Origin: Pasteurella canis
Lineage (GTDB): Bacteria; Pseudomonadota; Gammaproteobacteria; Enterobacterales; Pasteurellaceae
DNA: 64,000 nt
NCBI RefSeq assembly: GCF_900454865.1
Contig: NZ_UGTV01000015.1
Location: 124,001-188,000 of the forward strand
Direction of reading: 5' to 3'
Below, in pieces: positions 49,098 to 60,796 of the stretch (within the stretch, counting starts at the first letter, position 1; each line of letters begins with the position of its first letter). Under the pieces are notes generated by a model. That model searched no databases. It was not told where the DNA came from and worked only from the letters and a program-made list of their open reading frames with translations. The position numbers and the translations under genes were made by a program.

Positions 49098-50618
49098 TTA
49101 TAAATATTTTGCAGCGAGTTGTAAAATTTCTTCTTGTGACGTTTCTGCGGTATTCACGATACCAGCTACTTTACCGTTGCTCATCACTAGAATTCGATCT
49201 GTTACCCCTAGTAGCTCTGGCATTTCAGAAGAAATCATAATGATACCTTTATCTTTTTTCGCCAACTCCATGATAAGTTGATAAATTTCATATTTTGCAC
49301 CAATATCAATACCACGAGTAGGTTCATCAAGCATTAAAATCTCAGGTTGAGTCAATAGCCAACGACCAATAATTACTTTTTGTTGGTTACCACCAGATAA
49401 AGAACCAATATTTGTTTTATGTGAAGGGGTTTTTACATTCATCGAGTCAATCACCCATTGTGTATCGCTTTTCATTTTAGCGTTACTGAGCAAACCGAAT
49501 TTACTAATGTATGATTTCATATTAGAAATTAAAGAATTAAACTCGATGTTAAGATTGGCATAAATCCCCGTAGAGCGGCGCTCTTCTGTCACTAAGGCAA
49601 AACCATTATTAATAGCTTCAAACGCATTATGGTTTTTGACTTCTTTGTCGTGTAGTTTAATAGTGCCTGATTTGCGTTCACGTACACCGAAAATTGTTTC
49701 GACAATATCAGTACGTTTAGCACCAACAAGCCCTGCGATACCTAATACTTCTCCTTTACGTAGTTCAAAACTCACATCTTGAATAGAAGGTTGATTCAGC
49801 GCAGTTAGATTTTCTACAGTTAGGATAGTTTCTTTTGGCTCGTTCGTCTTTGGTGGGAAACGTTGGGTTAATTCACGCCCAACCATCATTGAAACGATTT
49901 GATCCATCGTAGTATTTTTTACTTCAACGGTATTGATCCATTTACCATCACGTAAAATTGTAATTTCATCACAAATTTTGAAAATCTCATCCATTTTGTG
50001 TGAAATATAAATGATGCCACAGCCACGCTCTTTGAGTTTGGCAATGATTTTAAAGAGATGTTCGACTTCTTTTTCAGAAAGAGAAGAGGTCGGTTCATCC
50101 ATAATCACGATTTTCGCATCATAAGAAAATGCCTTAGCGATTTCGATCATTTGCATTTGTGATACAGAAAGTTTTGCTACTTTCTCTTTTGGATCGATAT
50201 CAATATCTAATTCTTCAAAAATAGCTTTTGTATCACGGTACATTTTTCCATGATCGACGAAACCTGCTTTTAATGGGTAGCGACCAAGCCAAAGATTATC
50301 CATAACGGTAGTCTGTTTCACCAAATTAAGTTCTTGGTGTACCATTGAGATCCCATTTTCTAAAGCTTCTTTGGAGGTTTTAAAATTAACAGGCTTATCT
50401 AAAAAAAGGATGTCACCTTCGTCTTTGCTGTAAATGCCGAATAAACATTTGAGTAATGTAGATTTGCCCGCGCCATTTTCTCCCATTAATGCATGTACGG
50501 AATGAGAGCGAACGGTTAGATTAGCATTATCTAGTGCTTTAACACCAGGAAAGGATTTACAGACATTAGTCATTGTGAGCAGTATTTCACTGTCTTGATT
50601 TGGAATTTGAGTGGTCAT
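49098..50618 (-). CDS. mglA: Galactose/methylgalactoside ABC transporter ATP-binding protein
   Basis: Double ATPase of the MglBAC importer. I chose the ATG at 50618, which has GAGG at good spacing and gives 506 residues as in E. coli MglA; a GTG at 50630 overlaps that ribosome binding site. Walker A is [12 protein letters not shown] near residue 48; the first signature is [14 protein letters not shown], the second cassette has the modified [13 protein letters not shown]-loop and [15 protein letters not shown]. An RNA hairpin with a U run separates it from mglB. Confidence 0.96.
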   Translation of the reverse strand: MTTQIPNQDSEILLTMTNVCKSFPGVKALDNANLTVRSHSVHALMGENGAGKSTLLKCLFGIYSKDEGDILFLDKPVNFKTSKEALENGISMVHQELNLVKQTTVMDNLWLGRYPLKAGFVDHGKMYRDTKAIFEELDIDIDPKEKVAKLSVSQMQMIEIAKAFSYDAKIVIMDEPTSSLSEKEVEHLFKIIAKLKERGCGIIYISHKMDEIFKICDEITILRDGKWINTVEVKNTTMDQIVSMMVGRELTQRFPPKTNEPKETILTVENLTALNQPSIQDVSFELRKGEVLGIAGLVGAKRTDIVETIFGVRERKSGTIKLHDKEVKNHNAFEAINNGFALVTEERRSTGIYANLNIEFNSLISNMKSYISKFGLLSNAKMKSDTQWVIDSMNVKTPSHKTNIGSLSGGNQQKVIIGRWLLTQPEILMLDEPTRGIDIGAKYEIYQLIMELAKKDKGIIMISSEMPELLGVTDRILVMSNGKVAGIVNTAETSQEEILQLAAKYL

Positions 50619-50632
50619 ATCCAACCTCACAT

Positions 50633-50661
50633 AAAAAAAGAGGGGAGGGTTTAGCTCCCCT
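50633..50661 (-). terminator. Attenuator-like hairpin between mglB and mglA
   Basis: On the minus strand AGGGGAG, a 7-nt loop and CTCCCCT are followed by CTTTTTTT, which ends only a few bases before the mglA ribosome binding site. This is a terminator-like element within an operon, expected to reduce mglAC expression relative to mglB. Confidence 0.75.
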
Positions 50662-50689
50662 GAGAGTTACAACTTATAGTTATAGGTTA

Positions 50690-51682
50690 TTATTTTAAGA
50701 AATCGCTTAAATTATCAGCGTCAACACCAACGTAAGGAATACGTACAACACGCTCTTTTAATTGCCATTTTGTTCCTTCAGTAGCAGGTTTACCTTTAGC
50801 AAGATTATTTGTTAATTGAACAACTGCTTTACCTTGGTTAACACCATCGTTTAATACAGTTCCCGCGATTTCACCTTTTTTGATTAACTGTAATACTTCA
50901 GGTAATGCATCAACACCGAAGATTGGTAGTTTTTTACCATGTGCTTTTGTTGCTTCTAAGGCACCCATTGCCATACCATCATTATTAGCAATGATAACTT
51001 CAATTTGAGCAGCTTTTGAACTTGATAACCAAGCATCCATTTTATCTTTTGCTAAAGCTGCATCCCACATCCCTGTATCGATAAATAATTGCTCAGTTTG
51101 AATTCCTTTACTGTTTAATTCTTCGATCACAAATTTAGTACGCGCTTCCGCATCTGGGTGACCTGGTTCACCTTTGAGTAAGACATATTGAATTTTACCA
51201 TCTTTGTTTAAATCATAAGCTGGGTTTGCTTTCCAATGTTTTGCAATCAATGAACCCTGAATTAAGCCAGACTCTTTCGGATCAGTTCCTACATAATAAG
51301 CGTGTTCATAACTACCGATCGCTTTTGCACCAGGGTCTTTATTAAAGAATACAACAGGAATGTCATCTGGTTTCGCTTTACCGATAATTGTCGGCGCTGC
51401 AGCTGGGTCTACTAAGTTGATTGCTAATGCTTTGACACCTTTGGAAATTAAACCGTCAACTTGGTCATTTTGTACCGCTTGTGCGTTTTGCGAGTCATTC
51501 ATTAATAATTCAATATCTTTAAACTGTTCAGCTTCTTTATTGATTTCTTTACGCATTAGTGACATGAAGTTATCGTCATATTTGTAAATGGTTACACCAA
51601 TGCGATCTGCTGCTTGTGCTGATGAGGCAACAACACCTAGACCTACTGCTAAAGCTACTGCGCTTAATACGGTTTTTTTCAT
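50690..51682 (-). CDS. mglB: Galactose/glucose-binding periplasmic protein
   Basis: Soluble binding protein of the MglBAC importer and likely galactose sensor. The signal peptide runs from [16 protein letters not shown] to SSAQA before [16 protein letters not shown]. The two-lobe periplasmic-binding fold is indicated by [21 protein letters not shown] near residue 62, FFNKDP near 112, [14 protein letters not shown] near 233 and [25 protein letters not shown] near 257. The calcium-binding loop DLNKDGKIQ is near residue 157. The 330-residue length is normal. Confidence 0.97.
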   Translation of the reverse strand: MKKTVLSAVALAVGLGVVASSAQAADRIGVTIYKYDDNFMSLMRKEINKEAEQFKDIELLMNDSQNAQAVQNDQVDGLISKGVKALAINLVDPAAAPTIIGKAKPDDIPVVFFNKDPGAKAIGSYEHAYYVGTDPKESGLIQGSLIAKHWKANPAYDLNKDGKIQYVLLKGEPGHPDAEARTKFVIEELNSKGIQTEQLFIDTGMWDAALAKDKMDAWLSSSKAAQIEVIIANNDGMAMGALEATKAHGKKLPIFGVDALPEVLQLIKKGEIAGTVLNDGVNQGKAVVQLTNNLAKGKPATEGTKWQLKERVVRIPYVGVDADNLSDFLK

Positions 51683-51787
51683 AATAACTCTCCTATTTAG
51701 AACGAATGGATTTTGTTATCTTTCTGCTTTTAACCCACTTTGCCTAGATAACTGGTGGGCATAATACTGGAAAATGTTATGAAAGAC

Positions 51788-51803
51788 TGTGATCTTACTC
51801 ACA
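51788..51803 (-). promoter_or_regulatory. CRP site upstream of mglB
   Basis: TGTGATCTTACTCACA matches TGTGA-N6-TCACA perfectly. It is about 113 bp upstream of the mglB start and next to a GalS-type operator, as expected for catabolite-controlled mgl. Confidence 0.85.
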
Positions 51804-51806
51804 ATT

Positions 51807-51822
51807 GTGAAAACGATTACAA
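51807..51822 (-). promoter_or_regulatory. GalR/GalS operator upstream of mglB
   Basis: GTGAAAACGATTACAA matches the E. coli Gal operator GTGKAANCGNTTNCAC at all but two specified positions. It lies 3 bp beyond the CRP site. Confidence 0.72.
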
Positions 51823-51874
51823 ATGACACGTAAAAATGTTAGATTGATCACATTTTTTGCCTATTTTTTCTTCC

Positions 51875-51924
51875 TAAAAAACAAAAAGTGCGATGGAATT
51901 TAATAAGATTTCACCGCACTTTTT
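51875..51924 (-). terminator. Terminator of galS made of two opposed uptake signals
   Basis: AAAAAGTGCGATG (51883-51895) and CACCGCACTTTTT (51912-51924) form a 13-bp stem with one mismatch, and on the minus strand it is followed by TTTTTGTTTTTT. The arms are inverted copies of the uptake signal, one with a single change. It lies 55 bp after the galS stop. Confidence 0.82.
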
Positions 51925-51978
51925 ATATGGTTTAATAAAAATGTTTACGTTTTCATTTTTCACTATCTGTAAAGATGT

Positions 51979-52980
51979 CTAAGTCTTTTGTTCCGTAGAA
52001 AATCGTTTAACAAGTGTTGGATTAAATTGAATATGTGTTGGTGTTTTTACCTCTTGATCAACTAAACTGAGTGCTAATTTAGCTGCGTAAGTTGCCATTA
52101 AATCAATAGGATAGCGAATAGTCGTTAGTTTTGGGATAAGGTAGCGGGCGATAGGCATATCATCAAAACCAATAATAGAGCATTGCTTTGGTACATTAAT
52201 GTTGTTTTCACTTAATACTGAAATTGCACCAGCCGCCATGGAATCATTGTAAGCAACAACAGCAGTGAGATCGGAATTATAGCTCAAGAGATTGATCATT
52301 GCTTCTTCTCCGCCTTCAAAGTCAGGTGAGCTATGTGTAATGGCATGTTCAATTACGGGAATATGGTAGTGTTCTAAGGCTTTGAGGTATCCTCGTTTTC
52401 TTTCTATTTCGTCAGTAATGTAGTGATTTGAACCAATGTAGCCAATTTTACGGTGCCCTAACCCAATTAATGTTTCTGTAGCAACGAAGGTGCCTTTTTC
52501 ATTATCTAAACTCACACAACGATGTTCATAGCCTTGTACAATTCGATTTATAATTACCATGCCAGGCACTTTTGCTAAATATTGGCTGAGAGTATCATCA
52601 CTGAGAGCTTTAGAGTGGACAACTAAGCAGCTGCAACGTTTACGTAACAATGTATCAATCGCTTCTTTTTCTTTCTCTGCGTTGTGGTAGCCAATACCAA
52701 TTAAAATTGTCTTTTTATATTCTTCAGCAACTTTATCAACTGCTTTAACTAGGATAGCAAAGAAGGAATCTGTAACATCAGTAACAACGACACCAATAGT
52801 ATCGGTATTTTTCATTGCAAGGGCTTGTGCATTTGCATTTGGTTGATAACCTAATTTTTCTACAGCTTCTTGCACGGCTAAACGTGCTTTGGCACTGGCA
52901 GATGCGTGGTTGTTTAGTACTCGAGATACTGTGGCGACAGATACACCAGCATACTGTGCAACATCATGAATAGTAACCAT
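51979..52980 (-). CDS. galS: LacI-family galactose regulator (GalS/GalR-like)
   Basis: DNA-binding repressor or isorepressor of galactose genes. The helix-turn-helix is in [22 protein letters not shown] at residues 3-24, the hinge helix region follows, and the periplasmic-binding-like sugar domain runs from about residue 60, with [11 protein letters not shown] near 185 and [19 protein letters not shown] near 275. The 333-residue length is that of the family. It sits between mglBAC and galTKM and is divergent from galT, with Gal operators on both sides. Assignment as GalS rather than GalR is by context. Confidence 0.93.
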   Translation of the reverse strand: MVTIHDVAQYAGVSVATVSRVLNNHASASAKARLAVQEAVEKLGYQPNANAQALAMKNTDTIGVVVTDVTDSFFAILVKAVDKVAEEYKKTILIGIGYHNAEKEKEAIDTLLRKRCSCLVVHSKALSDDTLSQYLAKVPGMVIINRIVQGYEHRCVSLDNEKGTFVATETLIGLGHRKIGYIGSNHYITDEIERKRGYLKALEHYHIPVIEHAITHSSPDFEGGEEAMINLLSYNSDLTAVVAYNDSMAAGAISVLSENNINVPKQCSIIGFDDMPIARYLIPKLTTIRYPIDLMATYAAKLALSLVDQEVKTPTHIQFNPTLVKRFSTEQKT

Positions 52981-53041
52981 AATTAATATGACCTTTCCTT
53001 TGAGAACTACTTACTCTCATCATATAGAATTTTTGTTATTT

Positions 53042-53057
53042 TTGAAAACGCTTACCC
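53042..53057. promoter_or_regulatory. Gal operator near galS
   Basis: TTGAAAACGCTTACCC matches GTGKAANCGNTTNCAC except at three specified positions. It is about 60 bp upstream of the galS start, in position to mediate autoregulation. Confidence 0.55.
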
Positions 53058-53115
53058 TTAAATTTGACAGTTAAGTCACAAAAATAATAGCCTATAAGCC
53101 AAGATTTATTCATTT

Positions 53116-53131
53116 TGTGATCTAGTTAACA
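53116..53131. promoter_or_regulatory. CRP site in the galS-galT gap
   Basis: TGTGATCTAGTTAACA matches TGTGA-N6-TCACA at nine of ten positions and has the ideal TGTGATCTAG left half. It lies between the two Gal operators and can serve both divergent promoters. Confidence 0.7.
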
Positions 53132-53171
53132 GTTTATTTTTGGTAATTTGTTATCTTATGTGAATATAAAA

Positions 53172-53187
53172 ATGTAACCGTTTTCAA
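53172..53187. promoter_or_regulatory. Gal operator in front of galT
   Basis: ATGTAACCGTTTTCAA matches GTGKAANCGNTTNCAC except at the two ends. It lies 20 bp before the galT ATG. Its centre is 130 bp from the operator near galS. Confidence 0.72.
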
Positions 53188-53204
53188 TATTCGGGGGTAT
53201 GTAA

Positions 53205-54254
<1,050 letters not shown>

Positions 54255-54334
54255 CAACATTTAGTTGGCTAGGGTTGAATCCCTTTAGAATAGAATTAAC
54301 ATTTTGTAAAAGCGCAATGAAAAAGGAATATGAA

Positions 54335-55492
54335 ATGACTCCACAACAATTAGCTAAAACGTTATTCCAACAAAAATTTAATACTGAACCAACATTAAAT
54401 GTTTATGCGCCAGGACGAGTAAATATTATTGGAGAGCATACAGATTATAATGATGGTTTTGTCATGCCTTGTGCGATTAATTATGGAACCGCTATTAGTG
54501 GACAAGCACGTGAAGACAGTCTTTTTAGGGTATTTGCAGCTGATCTCGAAGAATGGGATGAGTTTGATTTAGCTAAACCAATTGAACCTGAGTTAGGTAA
54601 AAAATGGACAGGTTATGTACGTGGTGTAGTGAAATTTATTCAACAACGCTATCCAGACTTTAAATGCGGTGCGAATTTGGTTATTTCAGGTAATGTGCCG
54701 TTGTCTGCTGGATTGAGTTCATCTGCTTCATTAGAAGTTGCAGTTGGTAAGTTCTGTCAGCAGTTGGCAAATTTAGCATTGACTAATACAGAAATTGCAT
54801 TAATTGGGCAGCAAGCTGAAAATCAATTTGTTGGTTGTCAATGTGGCAATATGGATCAGTTGATATCAGCCTTAGGTCAAAAAGATCATTTATTGATGAT
54901 TGATTGTCGTAGTTTAGACACAACACCAACGCCTATCCCTGAAAATGTAGCAGTCATGATTGTCAATTCTCATGTTAAGCATGATTTAGTTGCAGGTGAA
55001 TACAATACACGTCGTCAACAATGTGAGGCGGCTGCACAGTTTTTTGGCGTAAAAGCATTACGGGATATTTCTATTGAGCAATTTAAACAAAAAGAAGCAG
55101 AGCTGACAGCATTCGATCCTGAGGTTGCTAAACGAGCTCGTCATGTCGTAACAGAAAACCAACGTGTGTTAGATGCTGTAAAGGCATTACAAAGTGGTAA
55201 CCTCGCATTATTAGGTGAATTAATGAGGCAGTCTCATGACTCTATGCGTGATGATTTTGAGATCACTGTGCCACAAATTGATTATTTAGTTGAGCTTGCA
55301 CAAGTTGCGATTGGTAAAACTGGTGGTGCTCGTATGACGGGTGGTGGTTTTGGTGGTTGTATTGTGGCGGTGGCACCAATTGAAAAAGTAGAAGCAGTAC
55401 GCAAAATTATTGCCGATAATTATGAAAAGCAAACAGGGTTAAAAGAAGACTTTTATGTCTGTACAGCATCGCAAGGAGTCAGTGTATGCTGA
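54335..55492 (+). CDS. galK: Galactokinase
   Basis: Phosphorylates galactose at C1 with ATP. The ATG at 54335 has AAAAGGA upstream and gives [11 protein letters not shown], 385 residues; the frame is open upstream to 54275 without homology. GHMP kinase motifs are [17 protein letters not shown] near residue 25, [16 protein letters not shown] near 120 and the C-terminal [13 protein letters not shown] near 335. It overlaps galM by 7 bp. Confidence 0.98.
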   Translation: MTPQQLAKTLFQQKFNTEPTLNVYAPGRVNIIGEHTDYNDGFVMPCAINYGTAISGQAREDSLFRVFAADLEEWDEFDLAKPIEPELGKKWTGYVRGVVKFIQQRYPDFKCGANLVISGNVPLSAGLSSSASLEVAVGKFCQQLANLALTNTEIALIGQQAENQFVGCQCGNMDQLISALGQKDHLLMIDCRSLDTTPTPIPENVAVMIVNSHVKHDLVAGEYNTRRQQCEAAAQFFGVKALRDISIEQFKQKEAELTAFDPEVAKRARHVVTENQRVLDAVKALQSGNLALLGELMRQSHDSMRDDFEITVPQIDYLVELAQVAIGKTGGARMTGGGFGGCIVAVAPIEKVEAVRKIIADNYEKQTGLKEDFYVCTASQGVSVC

Positions 55493-56514
55493 TTCAAACT
55501 GCACAAGGAAATGCGCCAGATGGCTTACCGTTTCAGGTTTTTACGTTGACAAATAGTCATGGTATGTCCATTCAAATGATGGATTGGGGCGCGACATGGA
55601 TGTCTTGCAAAGTGCCTGTAAAAAATCAATTACGTGAGGTTCTGTTAGGGTGTCGGCTAGAAGATTATCTTATACAACAAGCCTATTTAGGTGCGATAGT
55701 TGGGCGTTATGCAAATCGTATTGCTTACGGGCAATTTAAGCTAAATGGTAAATCTTTTCAACTGAACTTAAATCAAGAGCCCCACCAATTACATGGTGGC
55801 TTAAAGGGCTTTGATAGACAGCGCTGGCAACTAGTGAAGAGCGGTCAGAATTTTGTCAGTTTTATGTTACATTCTGCTGATGGTGATCAAGGGTTTCCTG
55901 GTAATCTGGATGCTATTGTGACTTACACATTAGCCGAAAATAATAGTGTTGAAATTGAATTTGAAGCTAAAGCAGATCAAGATACACCGTTAAATTTAAC
56001 CAATCATGCTTACTTTAATTTAAATGATGCGGATTATGGGAGTGATATCCGTCATCATCATTTGCAGTTAAATGCAGAATACTATTTGCCAGTAGATTCA
56101 TCGGGGATTCCCAATGCCTCTTTAAAGCCTGTTCAACAAACAAGCTTTGATTTTCGGCAAACCAAACAGATAGTACAAGATTTTTTGCAAGATGAGCAGA
56201 TGTTAGTAAAAGGCTATGATCATGCTTTTTTATTAGGTGAACAAAAAGAGGAAATGAGTGCAATTCTTACTGCACAAGATGGGTCGCTGAGTTTGCGAGT
56301 ATCCACTTCACAGCCAGCACTACAAGTGTATACAGGAAATTTCCTCGTAGGTACTCCAAATCGTTTTGCTGGCGTTTATGCAGACTATGCAGGCATAGCA
56401 CTAGAAACACAAGCATTGCCAGATACACCTAACCATCCTGAGTGGTGGGGATTAGGTGGCATCACCCAAGCAAACAAAAACTATCACCACTGGACTAAAT
56501 TTCAGTTTCTATAA
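55486..56514 (+). CDS. galM: Aldose 1-epimerase (galactose mutarotase)
   Basis: Interconverts alpha and beta galactose so that galactokinase gets the alpha form. The 342-residue protein has [12 protein letters not shown] near residue 72, the catalytic histidine motifs [10 protein letters not shown] near 98 and LTNHAYFNL near 172, and the base Glu in [17 protein letters not shown] near 305. Overlap with galK shows coupling. A terminator follows 28 bp later. Confidence 0.97.
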   Translation: MLIQTAQGNAPDGLPFQVFTLTNSHGMSIQMMDWGATWMSCKVPVKNQLREVLLGCRLEDYLIQQAYLGAIVGRYANRIAYGQFKLNGKSFQLNLNQEPHQLHGGLKGFDRQRWQLVKSGQNFVSFMLHSADGDQGFPGNLDAIVTYTLAENNSVEIEFEAKADQDTPLNLTNHAYFNLNDADYGSDIRHHHLQLNAEYYLPVDSSGIPNASLKPVQQTSFDFRQTKQIVQDFLQDEQMLVKGYDHAFLLGEQKEEMSAILTAQDGSLSLRVSTSQPALQVYTGNFLVGTPNRFAGVYADYAGIALETQALPDTPNHPEWWGLGGITQANKNYHHWTKFQFL

Positions 56515-56542
56515 AATTATAATAATCAATGCGAATTGTTTT

Positions 56543-56568
56543 GCCCCACTGTCTAGGGGCTTTTTTTT
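56543..56568 (+). terminator. Terminator of galTKM
   Basis: GCCCC and GGGGC enclose an 8-nt loop and are followed by eight T residues. Confidence 0.82.
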
Positions 56569-56598
56569 GCTATTATGAGGGAAATATGTTAATTTTCA

Positions 56599-56616
56599 GC
56601 CGTCAATGTTGACGGC
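56599..56616. repeat. 18-bp palindrome upstream of corC
   Basis: GCCGTCAATGTTGACGGC is a hairpin with an 8-bp stem and 2-nt loop, 18 bp before the corC ATG. There is no T run, so it is not a normal terminator. It could be an operator or a 5' UTR hairpin. Confidence 0.6.
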
Positions 56617-56633
56617 AGCTTACTCAAATTTTT

Positions 56634-57536
56634 ATGATGAACGAAGACCAATCGAATACTAATCAAATTGAACATTCACAAAAGAAAAGTTTTTTTCAGT
56701 CTCTATTTGGACGTTTTTTTCAAGGGGAGCTAAAGAATCGAGAAGAGCTTGTTGAAGTCATTCGTGATTCTGAACAAAATGATCTGATCGATCAAGATAC
56801 ACGAGAGATGATTGAAGGTGTGATGGAAATTGCGGAGTTACGAGTCCGTGATATCATGATTCCTCGTTCACAAATTGTTTTTATTCAAACTGATCAAAAT
56901 CTCGATTCTTGTCTTGACACTATTATTGAGTCAGCCCATTCACGTTTTCCTGTGATTGCTGATGAACGTGATAATATCGCGGGCATTTTACATGCTAAAG
57001 ATTTACTGAAATTTTTACGTTCTAATGCAGAAGAGTTTCATTTACTCCCGTTGTTACGTCCAGCAGTGATAGTGCCTGAAAGTAAAAGAGTCGATCGTAT
57101 GTTGAAAGATTTTCGTTCTGAACGTTTTCATATGGCAATTGTTGTCGATGAGTTTGGTGCAGTATCTGGTTTAGTGACTATCGAAGATATTCTTGAACAA
57201 ATTGTTGGCGATATTGAAGATGAATTTGATGAGGAAGAAGTTGTCAATGTCCGCCAGCTTTCTCGTCATACTTATGCTGTACGAGCGTTAACGGATATTG
57301 AAGATTTTAACCAACAATTTAATACCCATTTTGCTGATGAGGAAGTGGATACTATCGGTGGGCTTGTCATGCAAGCTTTTGGTTATTTACCAAAGCGAGG
57401 TGAGGACATTACCCTTGAAGGCATTAATTTTAAGGTGACCTCAGCAGATAGTCGTCGATTAATTCAGCTACGTGTTACCTTGACAGATGAACAAATAGCT
57501 GAAATTACAAACGCTGATGAAGTGAAAGAAGATTAA
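56634..57536 (+). CDS. corC: CorC/HlyC-family transporter-associated protein (two CBS domains)
   Basis: Soluble 300-residue protein of the family implicated in magnesium and cobalt efflux. It has [25 protein letters not shown] near residue 60 leading into a pair of CBS domains (about 70-130 and 140-195), and a C-terminal CorC/HlyC domain with [19 protein letters not shown] near 245. The ATG at 56634 or 56637 can start; neither has a strong ribosome binding site. In E. coli corC follows ybeY directly; here it starts a separate pair with lnt. Confidence 0.95.
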   Translation: MMNEDQSNTNQIEHSQKKSFFQSLFGRFFQGELKNREELVEVIRDSEQNDLIDQDTREMIEGVMEIAELRVRDIMIPRSQIVFIQTDQNLDSCLDTIIESAHSRFPVIADERDNIAGILHAKDLLKFLRSNAEEFHLLPLLRPAVIVPESKRVDRMLKDFRSERFHMAIVVDEFGAVSGLVTIEDILEQIVGDIEDEFDEEEVVNVRQLSRHTYAVRALTDIEDFNQQFNTHFADEEVDTIGGLVMQAFGYLPKRGEDITLEGINFKVTSADSRRLIQLRVTLTDEQIAEITNADEVKED

Positions 57537-57560
57537 CTTATTAATACTATTAACAATTAG

Positions 57561-57580
57561 CACGAGTTTTTACTCGTGTT
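57561..57580 (+). other. Hairpin between corC and lnt
   Basis: CACGAGT, a TTTT loop and ACTCGTG form a 7-bp stem followed by TTAATT. The T run is too short for a confident terminator, so it may only weaken read-through into lnt. Confidence 0.45.
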
Positions 57581-57596
57581 AATTATTTGGAATAAA

Positions 57597-59138
57597 ATGA
57601 AAAAATCTATTTTTGTTTATTTAGTTGCAATCATTTTTGGCGCAGTAGGTGTGTTAGCCTTTTCTCCTTTTGATTATTGGGGATTGGCTTATGTGTCTTT
57701 ATTGGGGTTGCTTTTTGTTGTTAAAACTAGTGATAAACGAACCGCACTTTGGGGTGCCTTTTTATGGGGCTTGGCTTTCTTTACTTTTGGGGTAAATTGG
57801 TTACATGTAAGTATACACTATTTTGGCGGTACGCCCTTAATTGCTAGTTATTTGCTTGTTGTTGTATTGTCAACTTATCTTGCGCTTTACCCCGTTCTTT
57901 TTGCATATTTAGTGCGATGTTTTCAAGTAAAGAGTGTCGCGATTTATCCTGTGATTTGGACCTTTACCGAATTTCTAAGAGGATGGATCTTTACGGGTTT
58001 TCCATGGCTACAATTTGGTTATAGCCAGATTGATAGTCCATTTGCACATCTAGCCCCTTTATTTGGTGTCACAGGTGTAACTTTCTTTGTTATGTGGGTG
58101 AGTGCAATTCTCTTTAACATAGGGAATGCGTTATTTAGTCAGCCAAGAAAATTAAATGTGGCTGTAATTAATCTTCTTTTGCTGAGCATAGTGGGCTATT
58201 TAAGCGCTTATACTTCACAAATCAGTTATGTCAAAAAAGTAGAGAAGAATGGACTTAAAATTACTTTAGTACAAGGAAATATTGAACAAAATTTGAAATG
58301 GGAGCCTGAGTATCTTTATAAAACATTAGATATTTATCAAAAATTAATTGCACAGCACTTAGGTAAAACTGATGTCATTATTTTACCTGAGTCCGCATTA
58401 CCTGTATTAGAAAATCACATGCAGCCTTTTTTTACAGGATTACAGGAACTAGCTTATCAAAGTAATACAGAAGTGATTGTTGGAACGGTATATCAAGATG
58501 AAAAACAAGATAAATTATTTAATTCTATCGTGACATTAGGTAATCGAATTCAACCATATTCAATCAAGACAGAAAATCGCTACAATAAACATCATCTTGT
58601 TCCTTTTGGCGAGTATGTACCATTAGAAATAGTATTACGTCCACTTGGTAATGTATTTAATTTACCAATGTCAGCTTTTCAAAGCGGAGATGAGATTCAA
58701 GCTCCTTTATTTGTCAAAAACCGCCATTTAACCACAGCAATTTGCTATGAGATTATTCTTGGTGAGCAATTACGCAAGAATATGAGAAAAGAAACCGATT
58801 TTATTTTAACTGTTTCAAATGATGCATGGTTTGGCGACTCTATCGGTCCTTGGCAGCATTTACAAATGGCGAGAATGCGAGCGTTAGAATTTGGTAAGCC
58901 AGTTATCCGAGCTACCAATACTGGAATTAGTGTTTTTATAGATGAACTGGGAAAAATCGTTGCCCAAGCCCCACAATTTGTAGAAACGACTTTAACTTAT
59001 CATGTGAGTGCAACAGAAGGCAGAACCCCTTACGCTGTTTTAGGTAATACACCGATTTATTTTTTATCTCTATTACTTGTGTTTATGAGAATATTTCATT
59101 CTTGGATTCGTCGTCGTATTCAAATGACGCTGTCCTAA
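57597..59138 (+). CDS. lnt: Apolipoprotein N-acyltransferase
   Basis: Adds the N-terminal acyl chain to apolipoproteins, the last maturation step. The ATG at 57597 gives MKKSIFVYLVAIIFG and 513 residues; an ATG-like extension to 57576 lacks support. About seven hydrophobic helices precede the nitrilase-like domain. Catalytic Glu is in ILPESALPV near residue 265, Lys in EKQDKLFN near 305 to 335, and Cys in TTAICYEII near 383. Lgt is encoded at 22 kb. Probably co-transcribed with corC. Confidence 0.96.
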   Translation: MKKSIFVYLVAIIFGAVGVLAFSPFDYWGLAYVSLLGLLFVVKTSDKRTALWGAFLWGLAFFTFGVNWLHVSIHYFGGTPLIASYLLVVVLSTYLALYPVLFAYLVRCFQVKSVAIYPVIWTFTEFLRGWIFTGFPWLQFGYSQIDSPFAHLAPLFGVTGVTFFVMWVSAILFNIGNALFSQPRKLNVAVINLLLLSIVGYLSAYTSQISYVKKVEKNGLKITLVQGNIEQNLKWEPEYLYKTLDIYQKLIAQHLGKTDVIILPESALPVLENHMQPFFTGLQELAYQSNTEVIVGTVYQDEKQDKLFNSIVTLGNRIQPYSIKTENRYNKHHLVPFGEYVPLEIVLRPLGNVFNLPMSAFQSGDEIQAPLFVKNRHLTTAICYEIILGEQLRKNMRKETDFILTVSNDAWFGDSIGPWQHLQMARMRALEFGKPVIRATNTGISVFIDELGKIVAQAPQFVETTLTYHVSATEGRTPYAVLGNTPIYFLSLLLVFMRIFHSWIRRRIQMTLS

Positions 59139-59200
59139 AATAGCAAAGAGAAAATAAAACGGTGATTATATTTAAGCGAAATTAATGTTTATTTGTAATA

Positions 59201-59230
59201 AAAAAGCACTGAATTATTCAGTGCTTTTTT
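59201..59230. terminator. Bidirectional terminator between lnt and infA
   Basis: AAAAAGCACTGAA (59201-59213) pairs with TTCAGTGCTTTTT (59217-59229) around a 3-nt loop, with T runs on both strands. Confidence 0.93.
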
Positions 59231-59242
59231 AGTCAGTATAGT

Positions 59243-59512
<270 letters not shown>

Positions 59513-59652
59513 TTATTAAAAAATACTTGCGGATTATACAGTTTTTACGTGGTTCAGCAAAGTTTTTATTACTGTTGTGTTCAGGAACGAGGTAAGATAA
59601 GTGAGTGCTTAGTCTTTTTTCTATATGTGTAATATCTTAGGACAATAACAAC

Positions 59653-60699
59653 ATGATGAAAAAAATTCTTATTACAGGTGGAGCAGGATTTATAGGCTCA
59701 ACTGTAATCCGATATATTATTGAAAATACCTCAGACGTCGTGATTAATGTCGACAAATTAACTTATGCAAGTAATGCTGATGCTTTGCAAAGCGTGAACA
59801 AAAATCCACGTTATTATTTTGAACAAGTAGATATTACCGATACATCAAATATTAAACGCGTTTTTGAGCAACATCAGCCAGATATGGTGATGCATTTAGC
59901 CGCAGAAAGCCATGTTGATCGCTCAATTTTAGGGGCGGCAGAATTTATTCAAACCAATATTGTTGGTACGTATGTATTATTAGAGGCCGCACGTCAATAT
60001 TGGTTAACATTACCAGAAGAGAAAAAATTAACGTTTCGTTTCCACCATGTTTCAACTGATGAGGTTTTTGGCGATTTAGATTATACTGCATCGGCAGTTA
60101 CTGAGCTTGCCGCATATCGTCCGAGTAGCCCTTACTCAGCCTCAAAGGCATCCAGTGATCACCTCGTTCGTGCCTGGCAACGTACATATGGCTTGCCTAC
60201 ATTAGTGACAACAAGCTCAAACAATTATGGGCCTTATCAATACCCAGAAAAATTAATTCCATTTATGATTCAGCAAGCATTGCAAGCCAAACCGTTGACA
60301 CTTTATGGTGATGGGCAACAGAAACGAGATTGGCTATTTGTTGAGGATCATGCAAAAGCGCTCTATCTAGTATTAACAAAGGGGAAAGTAGGACAAACTT
60401 ATAATATTGCATCACAAGATGAAACCAGTAATCGTTGTGTTGTTGAAGAAATATGTCGCATATTAGCTGAGTTAAAAAAAAGCGGCAAGTTATCAGCCTT
60501 TTCTGCCGTACTTGCAGGTATTGATGATTTTGAACAATTAATTACTTTTGTCACGGATCGTCCTGGACATGATATTCGTTATGCAATCAATACAAATAAG
60601 ATCCAGACTGAATTGGGGTGGCAACCTGAAACGACATTTACAACGGGGCTACGTAGTACGGTTGAATGGTATGTAAACTATTTTTCACAGAAATGCTGA
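59653..60699 (+). CDS. rffG: dTDP-glucose 4,6-dehydratase
   Basis: Makes dTDP-4-keto-6-deoxyglucose, precursor of rhamnose and of amino-deoxy sugars in surface polysaccharides. The 348-residue protein is an SDR enzyme with [14 protein letters not shown] at its N terminus, STDEVFGDL near residue 135 and catalytic [10 protein letters not shown] near 164. The extended C-terminal domain has [19 protein letters not shown]. No rmlA, rmlC or glycosyltransferase gene adjoins it, so rffG versus rmlB naming is by resemblance to Haemophilus. Confidence 0.92.
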   Translation: MMKKILITGGAGFIGSTVIRYIIENTSDVVINVDKLTYASNADALQSVNKNPRYYFEQVDITDTSNIKRVFEQHQPDMVMHLAAESHVDRSILGAAEFIQTNIVGTYVLLEAARQYWLTLPEEKKLTFRFHHVSTDEVFGDLDYTASAVTELAAYRPSSPYSASKASSDHLVRAWQRTYGLPTLVTTSSNNYGPYQYPEKLIPFMIQQALQAKPLTLYGDGQQKRDWLFVEDHAKALYLVLTKGKVGQTYNIASQDETSNRCVVEEICRILAELKKSGKLSAFSAVLAGIDDFEQLITFVTDRPGHDIRYAINTNKIQTELGWQPETTFTTGLRSTVEWYVNYFSQKC

Positions 60700-60796
60700 A
60701 GATATCTTGATAATTGGCTACTAAAGTGTGTAAAAGCTGGTATAGTGAAGCACACTTTATTTTATTATCACAATTCATGTAATAAAAGGATGTTTT

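Noticed and set aside
48694-49281. Plus-strand open frames opposite mglC and mglA
   Set aside because: Shadow frames of clearly coding minus-strand transporter genes.
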